This document shows, one piece after another, positions 34,068 to 41,549 of a stretch of 52,850 nucleotides of DNA. The DNA comes from Bacteroidota bacterium (lineage in GTDB: Bacteria > Bacteroidota > Bacteroidia > Bacteroidales > DTGW01), in contig JAKPQD010000223.1 in assembly GCA_029572965.1 (NCBI GenBank), forward strand, positions 1 through 52,850, in the 5' to 3' direction. A program made the translations under genes and the position numbers. Under the pieces are notes generated by a model. It was not told where the DNA came from and ran no database searches. It saw only the letters and a list, made by a program, of their open reading frames with translations. Position 1 is the stretch's first letter. The number at the start of each line of letters is the position of its first letter.

Positions 34068-34583
34068 TTAACATTCAATGCCAATTCTTGCTTCAACCCC
34101 TTGAGTGTAGTAGTGTTTTACCTCTTTCATTTCGGTAACTAGATCGGCCATGTCTATTAGTTCCTGTGGGGCATAGCGTCCGGTAATAATGATTTCGGTT
34201 TGTTCGGGTTTCTTTTTCAGCAGTTGAATGAGTTCATCCACTGAAAACAAGTTGTAATAAAGGGCAATGTTGGCCTCATCGAGAATTACCACATCGTACG
34301 TGCCTGACAAGATGATGCCCGAAACCTCTTTAAAGCCTTGCCGGGCAATGTCAATATCGGCCTGAGTCGGGCTTTTTACTATAAAACATTCCAAACCAAA
34401 TTGCTTAATTGAAATGGTTGGCAGATAATTAAATACAGCCTTTACCTCGGAATATACCTGACCTTTAACAAACTGGGCAAAATATACTTTTTTACCAGCA
34501 CCGACAGCCCGCAATGCAAGCCCAAAAGCGGCAGTTGTTTTTCCTTTACCGTTTCCGGTGTAAATTTGAATGTACCCTTTCAT
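34068..34583 (-). CDS. cobO: Corrinoid adenosyltransferase (BtuR/CobO type)
   Basis: A 171-residue P-loop enzyme. Walker A is GNGKGKTT (10-17), followed by AFGLALRAVGAGKKVYFAQFVKG, VVILDEANIALYYNLF, TGRYAPQELIDMADLVTEM and a C-terminal G-V-x-A-R-x-G-I-E (QGVEARIGIEC). These are the blocks of ATP:cob(I)alamin adenosyltransferase of the CobA/CobO/BtuR family. It makes adenosylcobalamin, the cofactor of MutA/MutB at 12.8-17.2 kb. The start overlaps the btuG stop by 4 bp (ATGA), linking uptake with activation of the vitamin. Confidence 0.95.
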   Translation of the reverse strand: MKGYIQIYTGNGKGKTTAAFGLALRAVGAGKKVYFAQFVKGQVYSEVKAVFNYLPTISIKQFGLECFIVKSPTQADIDIARQGFKEVSGIILSGTYDVVILDEANIALYYNLFSVDELIQLLKKKPEQTEIIITGRYAPQELIDMADLVTEMKEVKHYYTQGVEARIGIEC

Positions 34584-35722
34584 TTTATTGTTGTTTTTAA
34601 TGTGTCAATTTTTGTTTCGTTTAAAAATGCTATGTGTCCGGGGTTTAACCCGGCTTTAAAAGAATACTTCTTTTTGCCTTCTTTACTGAAACAAACTACA
34701 TTGCCAGTGTTTACAAAACCGTGCGCATCGGTAATGAATACGTTGCCCGATTGCTTATCAACCGTAATCCCGTAAGCCGTTTCTATTACAGTACCATCGG
34801 TAATGAAATTGTCGCGGATGATCGTTTCGTTTTTAACATTAATAAGCATTATTTTTGAACCGGAGCCCGTCATAAAGTCATAGTAATAAACATAAGCAGT
34901 ATCACCATTTATAGCAAGGTTCAAGGCTTCAAAACCGGGGAAGGTATATTTTAGCTCATCGGTTTTACTGTCTATAATTTGAAGGCACATTTTTACATCA
35001 CCGTAATTGCCCCTCGAAATCACATATAAATCGCCATATTTATCGGGTACAATAATATAAGGGTTAATGCGTACCGTTATTTTCTTTGTTTCAACAAGCG
35101 TAGCAACATCAATTACAGAAACAGTATTGTCATAGTTTGGATAATCAAGCCCGCCGGAATTTGACACATACACTTTATTATTGGCAACGGCAATCCCGTC
35201 GGGATTACGGCCTACGGTAATGTATTTTTCTATTTCGAGTGTAGCCGTGTCAATTACCGCAACCGTACCATCGAACGAACAAACAAATGCCTTGTTTTTA
35301 TTAAAAGCGATATATCGGGGTTGGCGAGGTTTGTCGCCGTTAAAAAACGGTATTTGTTTGATGCTTTTACCAGTAAATGGGTTTACTACTTCTAACTGGC
35401 TCGAAACATTCACGATGATATACATTTTGTTTCCATAAATGGCAATATCGTTCCCTGTGTCACCCAGTTTACGGCCATTCTGCAAATTGAAATAATCGGT
35501 TTGGGGCACAGAATCAGCAAAACTGTAATAGGTAAGCGTTGAATTGTTCATATTGAACAATCCTTCGTTTAACACATATAGCCCTTTGGTGGTATAGGTT
35601 GTATCGGTTACGGGTTTTACAACCGGAGGGTCAACAACAGGTTCAATCGGGTCTTTTTTGCAAGATTGTGTTATGAACAATAGTGCAAGAATGGGCAATA
35701 TTATTTGTTTCATATTTTTCAT
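34580..35722 (-). CDS. btuG: BtuG-like surface B12-binding beta-propeller lipoprotein
   Basis: A 380-residue lipoprotein (lipobox FITQSC, Cys21) with a Pro/Val-rich linker (DPIEPVVDPPVVKPV). The rest is a seven-bladed YncE-like propeller; repeats include GNDIAIYGNKMYIIVN, YIAFNKNKAFVCSFDGTVAVIDT and GIAVANNKVYVSNSGG. Bacteroides BtuG binds cobalamin at the surface with extreme affinity and caps BtuB. The gene follows btuB by 2 bp and overlaps cobO, and the riboswitch is upstream in the same transcript, so a BtuG role is well supported by context. The sequence of the binding residues was not checked. Confidence 0.88.
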   Translation of the reverse strand: MKNMKQIILPILALLFITQSCKKDPIEPVVDPPVVKPVTDTTYTTKGLYVLNEGLFNMNNSTLTYYSFADSVPQTDYFNLQNGRKLGDTGNDIAIYGNKMYIIVNVSSQLEVVNPFTGKSIKQIPFFNGDKPRQPRYIAFNKNKAFVCSFDGTVAVIDTATLEIEKYITVGRNPDGIAVANNKVYVSNSGGLDYPNYDNTVSVIDVATLVETKKITVRINPYIIVPDKYGDLYVISRGNYGDVKMCLQIIDSKTDELKYTFPGFEALNLAINGDTAYVYYYDFMTGSGSKIMLINVKNETIIRDNFITDGTVIETAYGITVDKQSGNVFITDAHGFVNTGNVVCFSKEGKKKYSFKAGLNPGHIAFLNETKIDTLKTTIK

Positions 35723-35724
35723 TT

Positions 35725-37713
35725 TTAAAATAGTAAAGTTAAAGCTACGGTGTATGAGCGTCCGGGCATCGGGAAACTTCTTATTACCTCGTATTGTTTG
35801 TTTAAAAGGTTGTTTACTTCACCTTTCATCTTTAAAGTGTAATCTTTTATTTTAAACTCGTACAACGCAGAAATGTCGCTCGTCCACCATGACGGAATCA
35901 TGTTTTCATAAATATTTTCGCCCAACACATAACGATAGCCATTAAACAACGTGTTGTAGCTTACCGAGAATGATTTGTAGGCGACAGTTCCCATTGCCGT
36001 GAATGTTTCGAAAGGGATATAGGGTATCTGCTGGTTGTAGGTTGCCGAATTTTCATCGGTAACATCGGTTGCTGCCTGATAGGTATAATTGCACGACAAC
36101 GAATAGCGTAATCCTAAAACAGGTTTGGTTTGCAATTGGCCATGCAATTCCATGCCTTTTATATCGACTAACCCGATGTTTCGCATTGACCAAACAAACA
36201 GGTTCTTCGTAGGAACGGCGACTATTTTATCTTTCACGTGGTTGTAAAAGAAATCGGCTTTAAACGAAATATATTCAATAATGCCCCAATGGGAAAAAGC
36301 TGTTACTCCGGCATTGTATTGCTTTGCGTATTCAGGTTTAAGGTTATTGTTGCCTACAAGGGTATAATATAAATCGTTAAATGTGGGCATCCTGAATACG
36401 TCTTTGTACAAGAACCGCAGGCGGATATTGGGGCTTTGTGTTAGTCTGTAACCACACGAAACGGAAGGGGTTAAAATATTACGGTCGGGGGCTGGTTGTC
36501 CTTCCATTGTTTTTTCACGAACCAGCGTGGCCAATATATTGCCATTTACTTCCCAGCGAGGCCGTAAATATTGAAATGCCAAAACCGAAAGCGAAGAATA
36601 ACGTGTAGGCTTGGCATACTGGTAGAGGTTGGCATCTAGTGTGTTTACAAAAAAATCAGAAGCTATGGAAAGATGGAGGGAATCAATAACTTTCCAGTTT
36701 ACCGCTTGCGATATGTAATATTCCCGTTGCAGATACCTATTATCAAGTTTCCCTTCGGCATTCAGGTATTCGGGGTCTAAATACCGTAACCAGTTTTGAG
36801 AGTATTTTATGTTTGTGAGCCATTGCAGCCTTTTTTTAGTGTCAGATTTATATTGAAGGTTGGAGAAGAAATCCTTGTTCCACAGCCGTTGCGTTGCAAA
36901 CGGATTGTAAAACACAACTGCACCCGGTAACCCTCTTTCAGAACCGTAGTAATACATTTTTAACGAAAGCCTTGAGCTGTCTCGCAATATTGTAACTAAT
37001 GCAGCGTTGAGGTTGACAGATTCAATATCTGAATTTTTTCTTATAGCTGTGGTATCTTTGCTTCTGCCAAGCTGTATATGAAAAGGGTATTCGCCATTGG
37101 CTTTGGTGTAATTGCATGAAATATCGGAATATGATTTTTGCCCCAGTCTATTTTGTATTGAAAACAGGGGATTAATTAACCCAAACGAACCGATTTTACA
37201 GCCCACTTTGAATCTAAAAGGTTTATTGCTAAAGTTGGGAATAGATGAATTAATGCTTATTACGCTTGCCGAGGCATAATACCTTGCTGGTTGACATATA
37301 ATTGTTGGTTGTCCGATAAACAACGACACGTTGTCGGCGTTATCGGTAGAAATTTTACCTAAATCAACCTGCCCTGTAGCAACATCGCTAAATTGTACCC
37401 CATCCATAAATACACCGGTATGGTTTGCCCCCAAGCTACGCACCATTACTGTTTTCAACCCTCCAATACCACCATAATCTTTAACTGTAATGCCCGAAAA
37501 GGTCTTAACAGCATCGGCAGCGGAAGTGCCTGAAATCCGGTCGAGTTCTACCCTTGTAACAGATTGCATGGGGACAACCGACTTGTCTTTCTCGGGTGGC
37601 TTTACTGCGGTTACTGTTACTTCTTCGAGTTTTACAGTGTCTTTTATTAGTTTTTGGGAAAACAAGTTAAATACTGAAAAAGAGAATAATATGATTAAAA
37701 ATAATTGTTTCAT
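35725..37713 (-). CDS. btuB: BtuB-like TonB-dependent cobalamin receptor
   Basis: A 662-residue TonB-dependent receptor. After the signal (LFSVFNLFSQ region) comes a TonB-box-like segment (DTVKLEEVTVTAVKPP) and the plug with KTFSGITVKDYGGIGGLKTVMVRSLGANHTGVFMDGVQF. The barrel follows, with VFRMPTFNDLYYTLVGNNNLKPEYAKQYNAG, and ends in GRSYTVALTLLF. The short size (no carboxypeptidase-like SusC N-terminal domain) fits BtuB. The neighbour btuG, cobO and the upstream cobalamin riboswitch point to vitamin B12 or other corrinoids as substrate. Confidence 0.93.
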   Translation of the reverse strand: MKQLFLIILFSFSVFNLFSQKLIKDTVKLEEVTVTAVKPPEKDKSVVPMQSVTRVELDRISGTSAADAVKTFSGITVKDYGGIGGLKTVMVRSLGANHTGVFMDGVQFSDVATGQVDLGKISTDNADNVSLFIGQPTIICQPARYYASASVISINSSIPNFSNKPFRFKVGCKIGSFGLINPLFSIQNRLGQKSYSDISCNYTKANGEYPFHIQLGRSKDTTAIRKNSDIESVNLNAALVTILRDSSRLSLKMYYYGSERGLPGAVVFYNPFATQRLWNKDFFSNLQYKSDTKKRLQWLTNIKYSQNWLRYLDPEYLNAEGKLDNRYLQREYYISQAVNWKVIDSLHLSIASDFFVNTLDANLYQYAKPTRYSSLSVLAFQYLRPRWEVNGNILATLVREKTMEGQPAPDRNILTPSVSCGYRLTQSPNIRLRFLYKDVFRMPTFNDLYYTLVGNNNLKPEYAKQYNAGVTAFSHWGIIEYISFKADFFYNHVKDKIVAVPTKNLFVWSMRNIGLVDIKGMELHGQLQTKPVLGLRYSLSCNYTYQAATDVTDENSATYNQQIPYIPFETFTAMGTVAYKSFSVSYNTLFNGYRYVLGENIYENMIPSWWTSDISALYEFKIKDYTLKMKGEVNNLLNKQYEVIRSFPMPGRSYTVALTLLF

Positions 37714-37724
37714 CGAAAAGTTTA

Positions 37725-37757
37725 AAAGGTGCCGGAAGTTAAGCTCCCGGCACCTTT
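37725..37757 (-). terminator. Strong hairpin between the DUF4465 gene and btuB
   Basis: AAAGGTGCCGG and CCGGCACCTTT pair over 11 bp around an 11-base loop. On the minus strand TTTTAAACTTTT follows. It lies in the only notable gap of the operon, so it may be a partial terminator or an mRNA-stabilising or processing site that sets btuB levels relative to upstream genes. Confidence 0.6.
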
Positions 37758-37763
37758 ATTTTA

Positions 37764-39767
37764 CTATTGTTTCAATATTTTAACAGATTGGCTGTCTGAT
37801 TTTCCTGAAATTTTTAAGATATAGTAACCAGGCGTTAAATGTTCAGTAGAGAATTGAACGGTATTACCTGCTGTAATTTGCTCTTCAATAATCCTTCCGT
37901 AAATATCAAGCAAAATAACCCTGCTATTAGCCTCGCATTCAACATTCAGATTTGCAGAGAACGGATTTGGATAAACTTTGACATTGTTGGCAAGAGCATT
38001 ATGAATACCTGTTGCGCTATTGGTTACGGTAACTTTGAAAGTATCTGTAACCATTTGGTTGTTTAAAGTTGCACTTACCACAATTTCTGATTCACCGTGC
38101 TGGTTGGCCAAGAATGTTAATGTCAGTGTTTTTCCCGATAAATTTGTAGAAACAAGCCCTGTGTTTGAATTCGATGCTACTGCTAAAGTAATTCCAGAAG
38201 GGTCATAAGCAGTAAATGCAGAACTTAAATCGACATTTAAAGGCTGTGCATTCATATTGACGTTCACATCGTCAAGCGGGGTAAGTTTTACAGGTTGGGC
38301 ATCGGGTATTATAGTAAGGTTGTCGATGCAAAAATAGGCTGGTGTATTCATGCCCCATGAACCAACATCAGATGATGCGAGGTTGAAACGAAGTTTTTTT
38401 ACTTTTCCCAACTTGTTTAAATCTACCCATCGCCAATTTTTTACAATGTAATCCCTGGAGTTGTCGTTAGAACGGAAGTCGGCAAGATAAAACTCGATGG
38501 TATCTGTTTTTGAGCCATCTTGTTTTTCTCCCCAAATCAAAAGCTTGAAGTAATCAGGGTCGTTGCCGGTTGTGCCTCCAAACTTTTTGGCAAACATATC
38601 ACCATCTCTCATTGACAAATAAGCATACGTACAGTTTGTCACATAAAAACCGCTTACAGCATAGCTTTTATCATCTTTAAAAGTAATTTCAACAGGCATG
38701 TTTGAGAAATCGCCCAACCAGTTTTGGGCAACAAAAGCAACTGCATAGTTAGTACCCCCAGTGTCGGGGGCATTCATACCACCTTTGGTGATTGCACTAA
38801 GCGTTGAGGTCTCAAGTTTACTTTGGTCAATAGCTGTGTCGTTTCGATTATTGGAATACATGAACCCATAATCGAAATTAGTATCATGAAAAAAACGAAA
38901 TTTTGCCAAGCCAGAAGCCCAACTGGTATCGTTGGTTGGAGACCACCAGGAATCTTTGGCTAAAGGTAATTCATCGAGTGTTGTTATAGAATATGGTTGC
39001 CCTGCATTTACCACGCTAACTGCATCGAGGTCGAAGCCACAAGAATGAAATGGGGTTGGCCAAGGGTCATTAACAATATGTCCTTTAGAATCGTGCGAAG
39101 CATAAGGAGCATTTATGTTGCCCACTACATCAACCACTTTTACAAAACGAATATTATTCAGGTCAATGCCAGTACTGTCTTTAATATCGTCTAGGTCAAA
39201 AGGAGTCCCATAGCCAGCAATATCTTTGCCTGCCAGATTGTAAATATTGGTTGGGTCAATAGCTGCAAAGCCTCCAAGTTGAGGGCTTTGTGGTGTAAGT
39301 GATACCGCAGGGAAACGGACAAATCTTTTGCCGTCGGAACTAACTTCAACAAAAGCCAATTCAGAAAAAGTTGTACTTTTCTGCCCTGCTGGTGTATAAA
39401 AACCGTTTTCATAAACGGCAAAGTCAGGGCCTTTTCCATTTGAAATAGGCCTGTCGAAAGAAAGGATAGCAACTCCACTGTCGCCCAAACTTACCACATC
39501 GTAAGGCGAGTTTTGTGCTTTGCCCAAAGCAATTGCAGGATAGCCAAACGAAGCTTTGTTTGTGCCATTGTATTTTACAGAAGTGTCGGCAATGTTTACC
39601 CAACCTCTGTATAGCTCAATGCCAGTAGCCCAGCTTTTAATAACTGAAGAATCGGTATATATGGCCGTAGAACCAGTATTGCCAGCACCGGGGGCATATT
39701 TGTTTTGTGCAGGTGAATTGTGCATTATACACATACAACCCGCCATAAAAAGTAAAATTTTTCTCAT
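37764..39767 (-). CDS. DUF4465-containing T9SS-exported protein
   Basis: A 667-residue secreted protein (signal MRKILLFMAGCMCIMHNSPAQ). The middle carries the DUF4465 hallmark: DSWWSPTNDTSWASGLAKFRFFHDTNFDYGFMYSNN and GFYVTNCTYAYLSMRDGDMFAKKFGG, ending FCIDNLTI. The N-terminal part has another beta domain with GDSGVAILSFDRPISNGKGPDFAVYEN. The end (VKVYPNPFSANLNVECEANSRVILLDIYG...) is a T9SS type A sorting domain. DUF4465 proteins occur in cobalamin uptake loci of Bacteroidota as far as I recall, and this one lies between the riboswitch and btuB. A corrinoid-binding surface protein is a reasonable inference, not proven. Confidence 0.82.
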   Translation of the reverse strand: MRKILLFMAGCMCIMHNSPAQNKYAPGAGNTGSTAIYTDSSVIKSWATGIELYRGWVNIADTSVKYNGTNKASFGYPAIALGKAQNSPYDVVSLGDSGVAILSFDRPISNGKGPDFAVYENGFYTPAGQKSTTFSELAFVEVSSDGKRFVRFPAVSLTPQSPQLGGFAAIDPTNIYNLAGKDIAGYGTPFDLDDIKDSTGIDLNNIRFVKVVDVVGNINAPYASHDSKGHIVNDPWPTPFHSCGFDLDAVSVVNAGQPYSITTLDELPLAKDSWWSPTNDTSWASGLAKFRFFHDTNFDYGFMYSNNRNDTAIDQSKLETSTLSAITKGGMNAPDTGGTNYAVAFVAQNWLGDFSNMPVEITFKDDKSYAVSGFYVTNCTYAYLSMRDGDMFAKKFGGTTGNDPDYFKLLIWGEKQDGSKTDTIEFYLADFRSNDNSRDYIVKNWRWVDLNKLGKVKKLRFNLASSDVGSWGMNTPAYFCIDNLTIIPDAQPVKLTPLDDVNVNMNAQPLNVDLSSAFTAYDPSGITLAVASNSNTGLVSTNLSGKTLTLTFLANQHGESEIVVSATLNNQMVTDTFKVTVTNSATGIHNALANNVKVYPNPFSANLNVECEANSRVILLDIYGRIIEEQITAGNTVQFSTEHLTPGYYILKISGKSDSQSVKILKQ

Positions 39768-39780
39768 GTTAATTTATTGG

Positions 39781-40647
39781 TTAATTTTTAAATATTCGTT
39801 TGTAAACAGTCTTCCCGTCTGTAGCAATTTTTAACGTATAAATTCCCTTTTCTATGTTTGCTACATTAACAGAAGGACTTTGAGTGCTGTAAGATTCTTT
39901 AAGAATTTCATTACCTTGCAAATCAATAATAGTTACCTGTGCAGGCTTATCGGTATAAATATTAATAAATTCGGTACAGGGGTTTGGGCTAATGTTTATA
40001 TCGTATTCAACCGCTTTAGGTAAACTTAATGCGCTGTTTTCACTTGCAACAGATGAAGTGCTTGCCGATTTTAAACTGCCACAGGCTGTAGCTGCTGTAA
40101 ATGGTGTGCGTGGAGGGTTTGCAGTCCAGGAAGGGGCATAAGCAAAACGCCAGCCATCCCATGCGCCATTGGTAAGTGTTCTGTTGGCTATCCCGTAATT
40201 TGAGTATGTCCAACTGGTTCCGTTTGTACTTAACCAGTAACTCCAATAGCCTTGATATAGCCATCCTTCTTTATAAACATCATCGGAATCACCTGCGTGG
40301 CCTGTCTCATTTGCCCCGGCAACATAGGTAAAGCCATCGCAATCCATGTCGTAACCTAAACCGTAAACTGTTTGGTCGCCATAAGAACCAGCTTTTTCGA
40401 AAATCCGAGGGTCTATAGCTTTGATTGCATTAAGCATATCCCGGCCTGTTTTAGTTCCTGTCCATTTATAGCCCCAAACTTTGGTAACATAATTTCCATC
40501 GGGTGTTGTCCATTCAATTACCAAAGCAGCTTTATTAGTTCCTGAACCAGCCCAAAGTTGAATATCATTGAACGAAAATTGAGAAAAGGCATTTATTGAA
40601 AGGAAAATGCTCAAAACCAGTGATAAAAACAAATGTTTCTTTTTCAT
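39781..40647 (-). CDS. T9SS-exported protein of cobalamin operon, unknown function
   Basis: A 288-residue protein with a signal peptide ending SINAFSQ. The mature domain (FSFNDIQLWAGSGTNKAALVIEWTTPDGNYVTKVWGYKW, then DGFTYVAGANETGHAGDSDDVYKEGWLYQGYWSYWLS) is Trp/Tyr/Gly-rich, and the C-terminus (KAVEYDINISPNPCTEFINIYT ... LKIATDGKTVYKRIFKN) is a T9SS type A sorting domain. I do not recognise the domain by name. It lies 13 bp before the DUF4465 gene and 18 bp after the DUF6580 gene, inside the cobalamin-riboswitch operon, so a role in binding or trapping corrinoids outside the cell is inferred. Confidence 0.75.
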   Translation of the reverse strand: MKKKHLFLSLVLSIFLSINAFSQFSFNDIQLWAGSGTNKAALVIEWTTPDGNYVTKVWGYKWTGTKTGRDMLNAIKAIDPRIFEKAGSYGDQTVYGLGYDMDCDGFTYVAGANETGHAGDSDDVYKEGWLYQGYWSYWLSTNGTSWTYSNYGIANRTLTNGAWDGWRFAYAPSWTANPPRTPFTAATACGSLKSASTSSVASENSALSLPKAVEYDINISPNPCTEFINIYTDKPAQVTIIDLQGNEILKESYSTQSPSVNVANIEKGIYTLKIATDGKTVYKRIFKN

Positions 40648-40665
40648 AAAAAGTAAGTATTAAAA

Positions 40666-41244
40666 TTAATATTTGATTGATTCCAACCGCAAAACAGGCA
40701 TTCGGCTTTGCGCAAACTCAAATGCGCCAAACAAAACCCCGATATAAACAAAATCACCTAAAAGTGTATTTTTAAAGAATGGTAGTCCGGCTGCATAGCA
40801 AGTCATTAACCCGCTAAAACTCTTAGGGTACATGTTTGTAGAAGCCCAAACCCCAAAATTGGAGAGTAGAAAAAATATAATAGAAGCTAAAAGGCTTGCC
40901 AGAATAAGGTTTCGGATTTTAATCCGCTTTAGGGCAACAAAACCTATCAAACCTATCATGATAAAAGCACCATAAGTCCAGTAACAGCCTTGGTAAAACC
41001 ATACAAAATGGTCGAAATATTGGCTGTAAACAACATTATTTAATACAAGGTCGCTTAACCACATGCTGATAATGGGAATCAAGAATGAAAGGTATCGTTG
41101 CGAAAAATAAGCAGCACCAAACAAAGCCATTGCCCCGATGGGGGCAAAATTTGGAGGATGAGGCAGCAATCGGCTGAATGCTGCCAAAAGCACCATCAGG
41201 GTAATAACCCCGTAACGGAGGTGTAAATTTTTCTTTTCTGTCAT
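40666..41244 (-). CDS. DUF6580 membrane protein, putative transporter
   Basis: A 192-residue membrane protein with about six hydrophobic segments. The block AFSRLLPHPPNFAPIGAMALFGAAYFSQR, ISMWLSDLVLNN and FGVWASTNMYPKSFSGLMTCYAAGLPFFKNTLLGDFVY are the DUF6580 signatures; the family resembles ECF transporter substrate subunits. It is the first gene behind the second cobalamin riboswitch, so it is the main candidate for moving the vitamin across the inner membrane. No BtuCD-F genes are in the window. An energising ATPase, if needed, would have to come from elsewhere. Confidence 0.85.
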   Translation of the reverse strand: MTEKKNLHLRYGVITLMVLLAAFSRLLPHPPNFAPIGAMALFGAAYFSQRYLSFLIPIISMWLSDLVLNNVVYSQYFDHFVWFYQGCYWTYGAFIMIGLIGFVALKRIKIRNLILASLLASIIFFLLSNFGVWASTNMYPKSFSGLMTCYAAGLPFFKNTLLGDFVYIGVLFGAFEFAQSRMPVLRLESIKY

Positions 41245-41307
41245 AACTATCGAATTTTAAGTGAAACATACACGTTAAAACCCGATATGCAGCAATGTGA
41301 AGAAGGA

Positions 41308-41340
41308 TAGAAAATCAAAAGGCTTAAGCCGGATGATTTT
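41308..41340 (-). terminator. Expression-platform hairpin behind the second riboswitch
   Basis: On the minus strand AAAATCATCCGGCTTAAGCCTTTTGATTTTCT folds with outer AAAATCA/TGATTTT and inner GGCTTAAGCC. It lies between the aptamer and the DUF6580 start and is the likely switching element (terminator or translation-blocking). Confidence 0.55.
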
Positions 41341-41369
41341 TCGCTTTTCTCCCGAAAGCTACAAATCGG

Positions 41370-41530
41370 AATATCGGCAGGTTTTCTGACTTGCTCGCTT
41401 TTAAACGCCTTCCCATCTTTAATGACAGTGGCTTCTGTGTTTAAAAGTTTTTGTTGAGCTTACAGCAGCGGGAACTATTGCCGACTTACACGGCATTCCC
41501 TTTTAATCCTGTTTAAGCAGGAACCGATAT
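41370..41530 (-). promoter_or_regulatory. Cobalamin riboswitch (second, before DUF6580 gene)
   Basis: Read on the minus strand the segment has, in order, CAGGATTAAAAGGGAATGCC, GTGTAAGTCGGCAATAGTTCCCGCTGCTGTAA, the B12 box AAGCCACTG, GATGGGAAGGCG and GCAAGTCAGAAAACCTGCC. These are the conserved parts of the cobalamin aptamer. ATATCGGT at its 5' end pairs with ACCGATAT at its 3' end, closing the structure. It lies between the nrdD stop (41550) and the DUF6580 start, so it should lower expression of the uptake operon when cobalamin is abundant. Confidence 0.93.
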
Positions 41531-41549
41531 GTAATTCTATATTCTAAAA

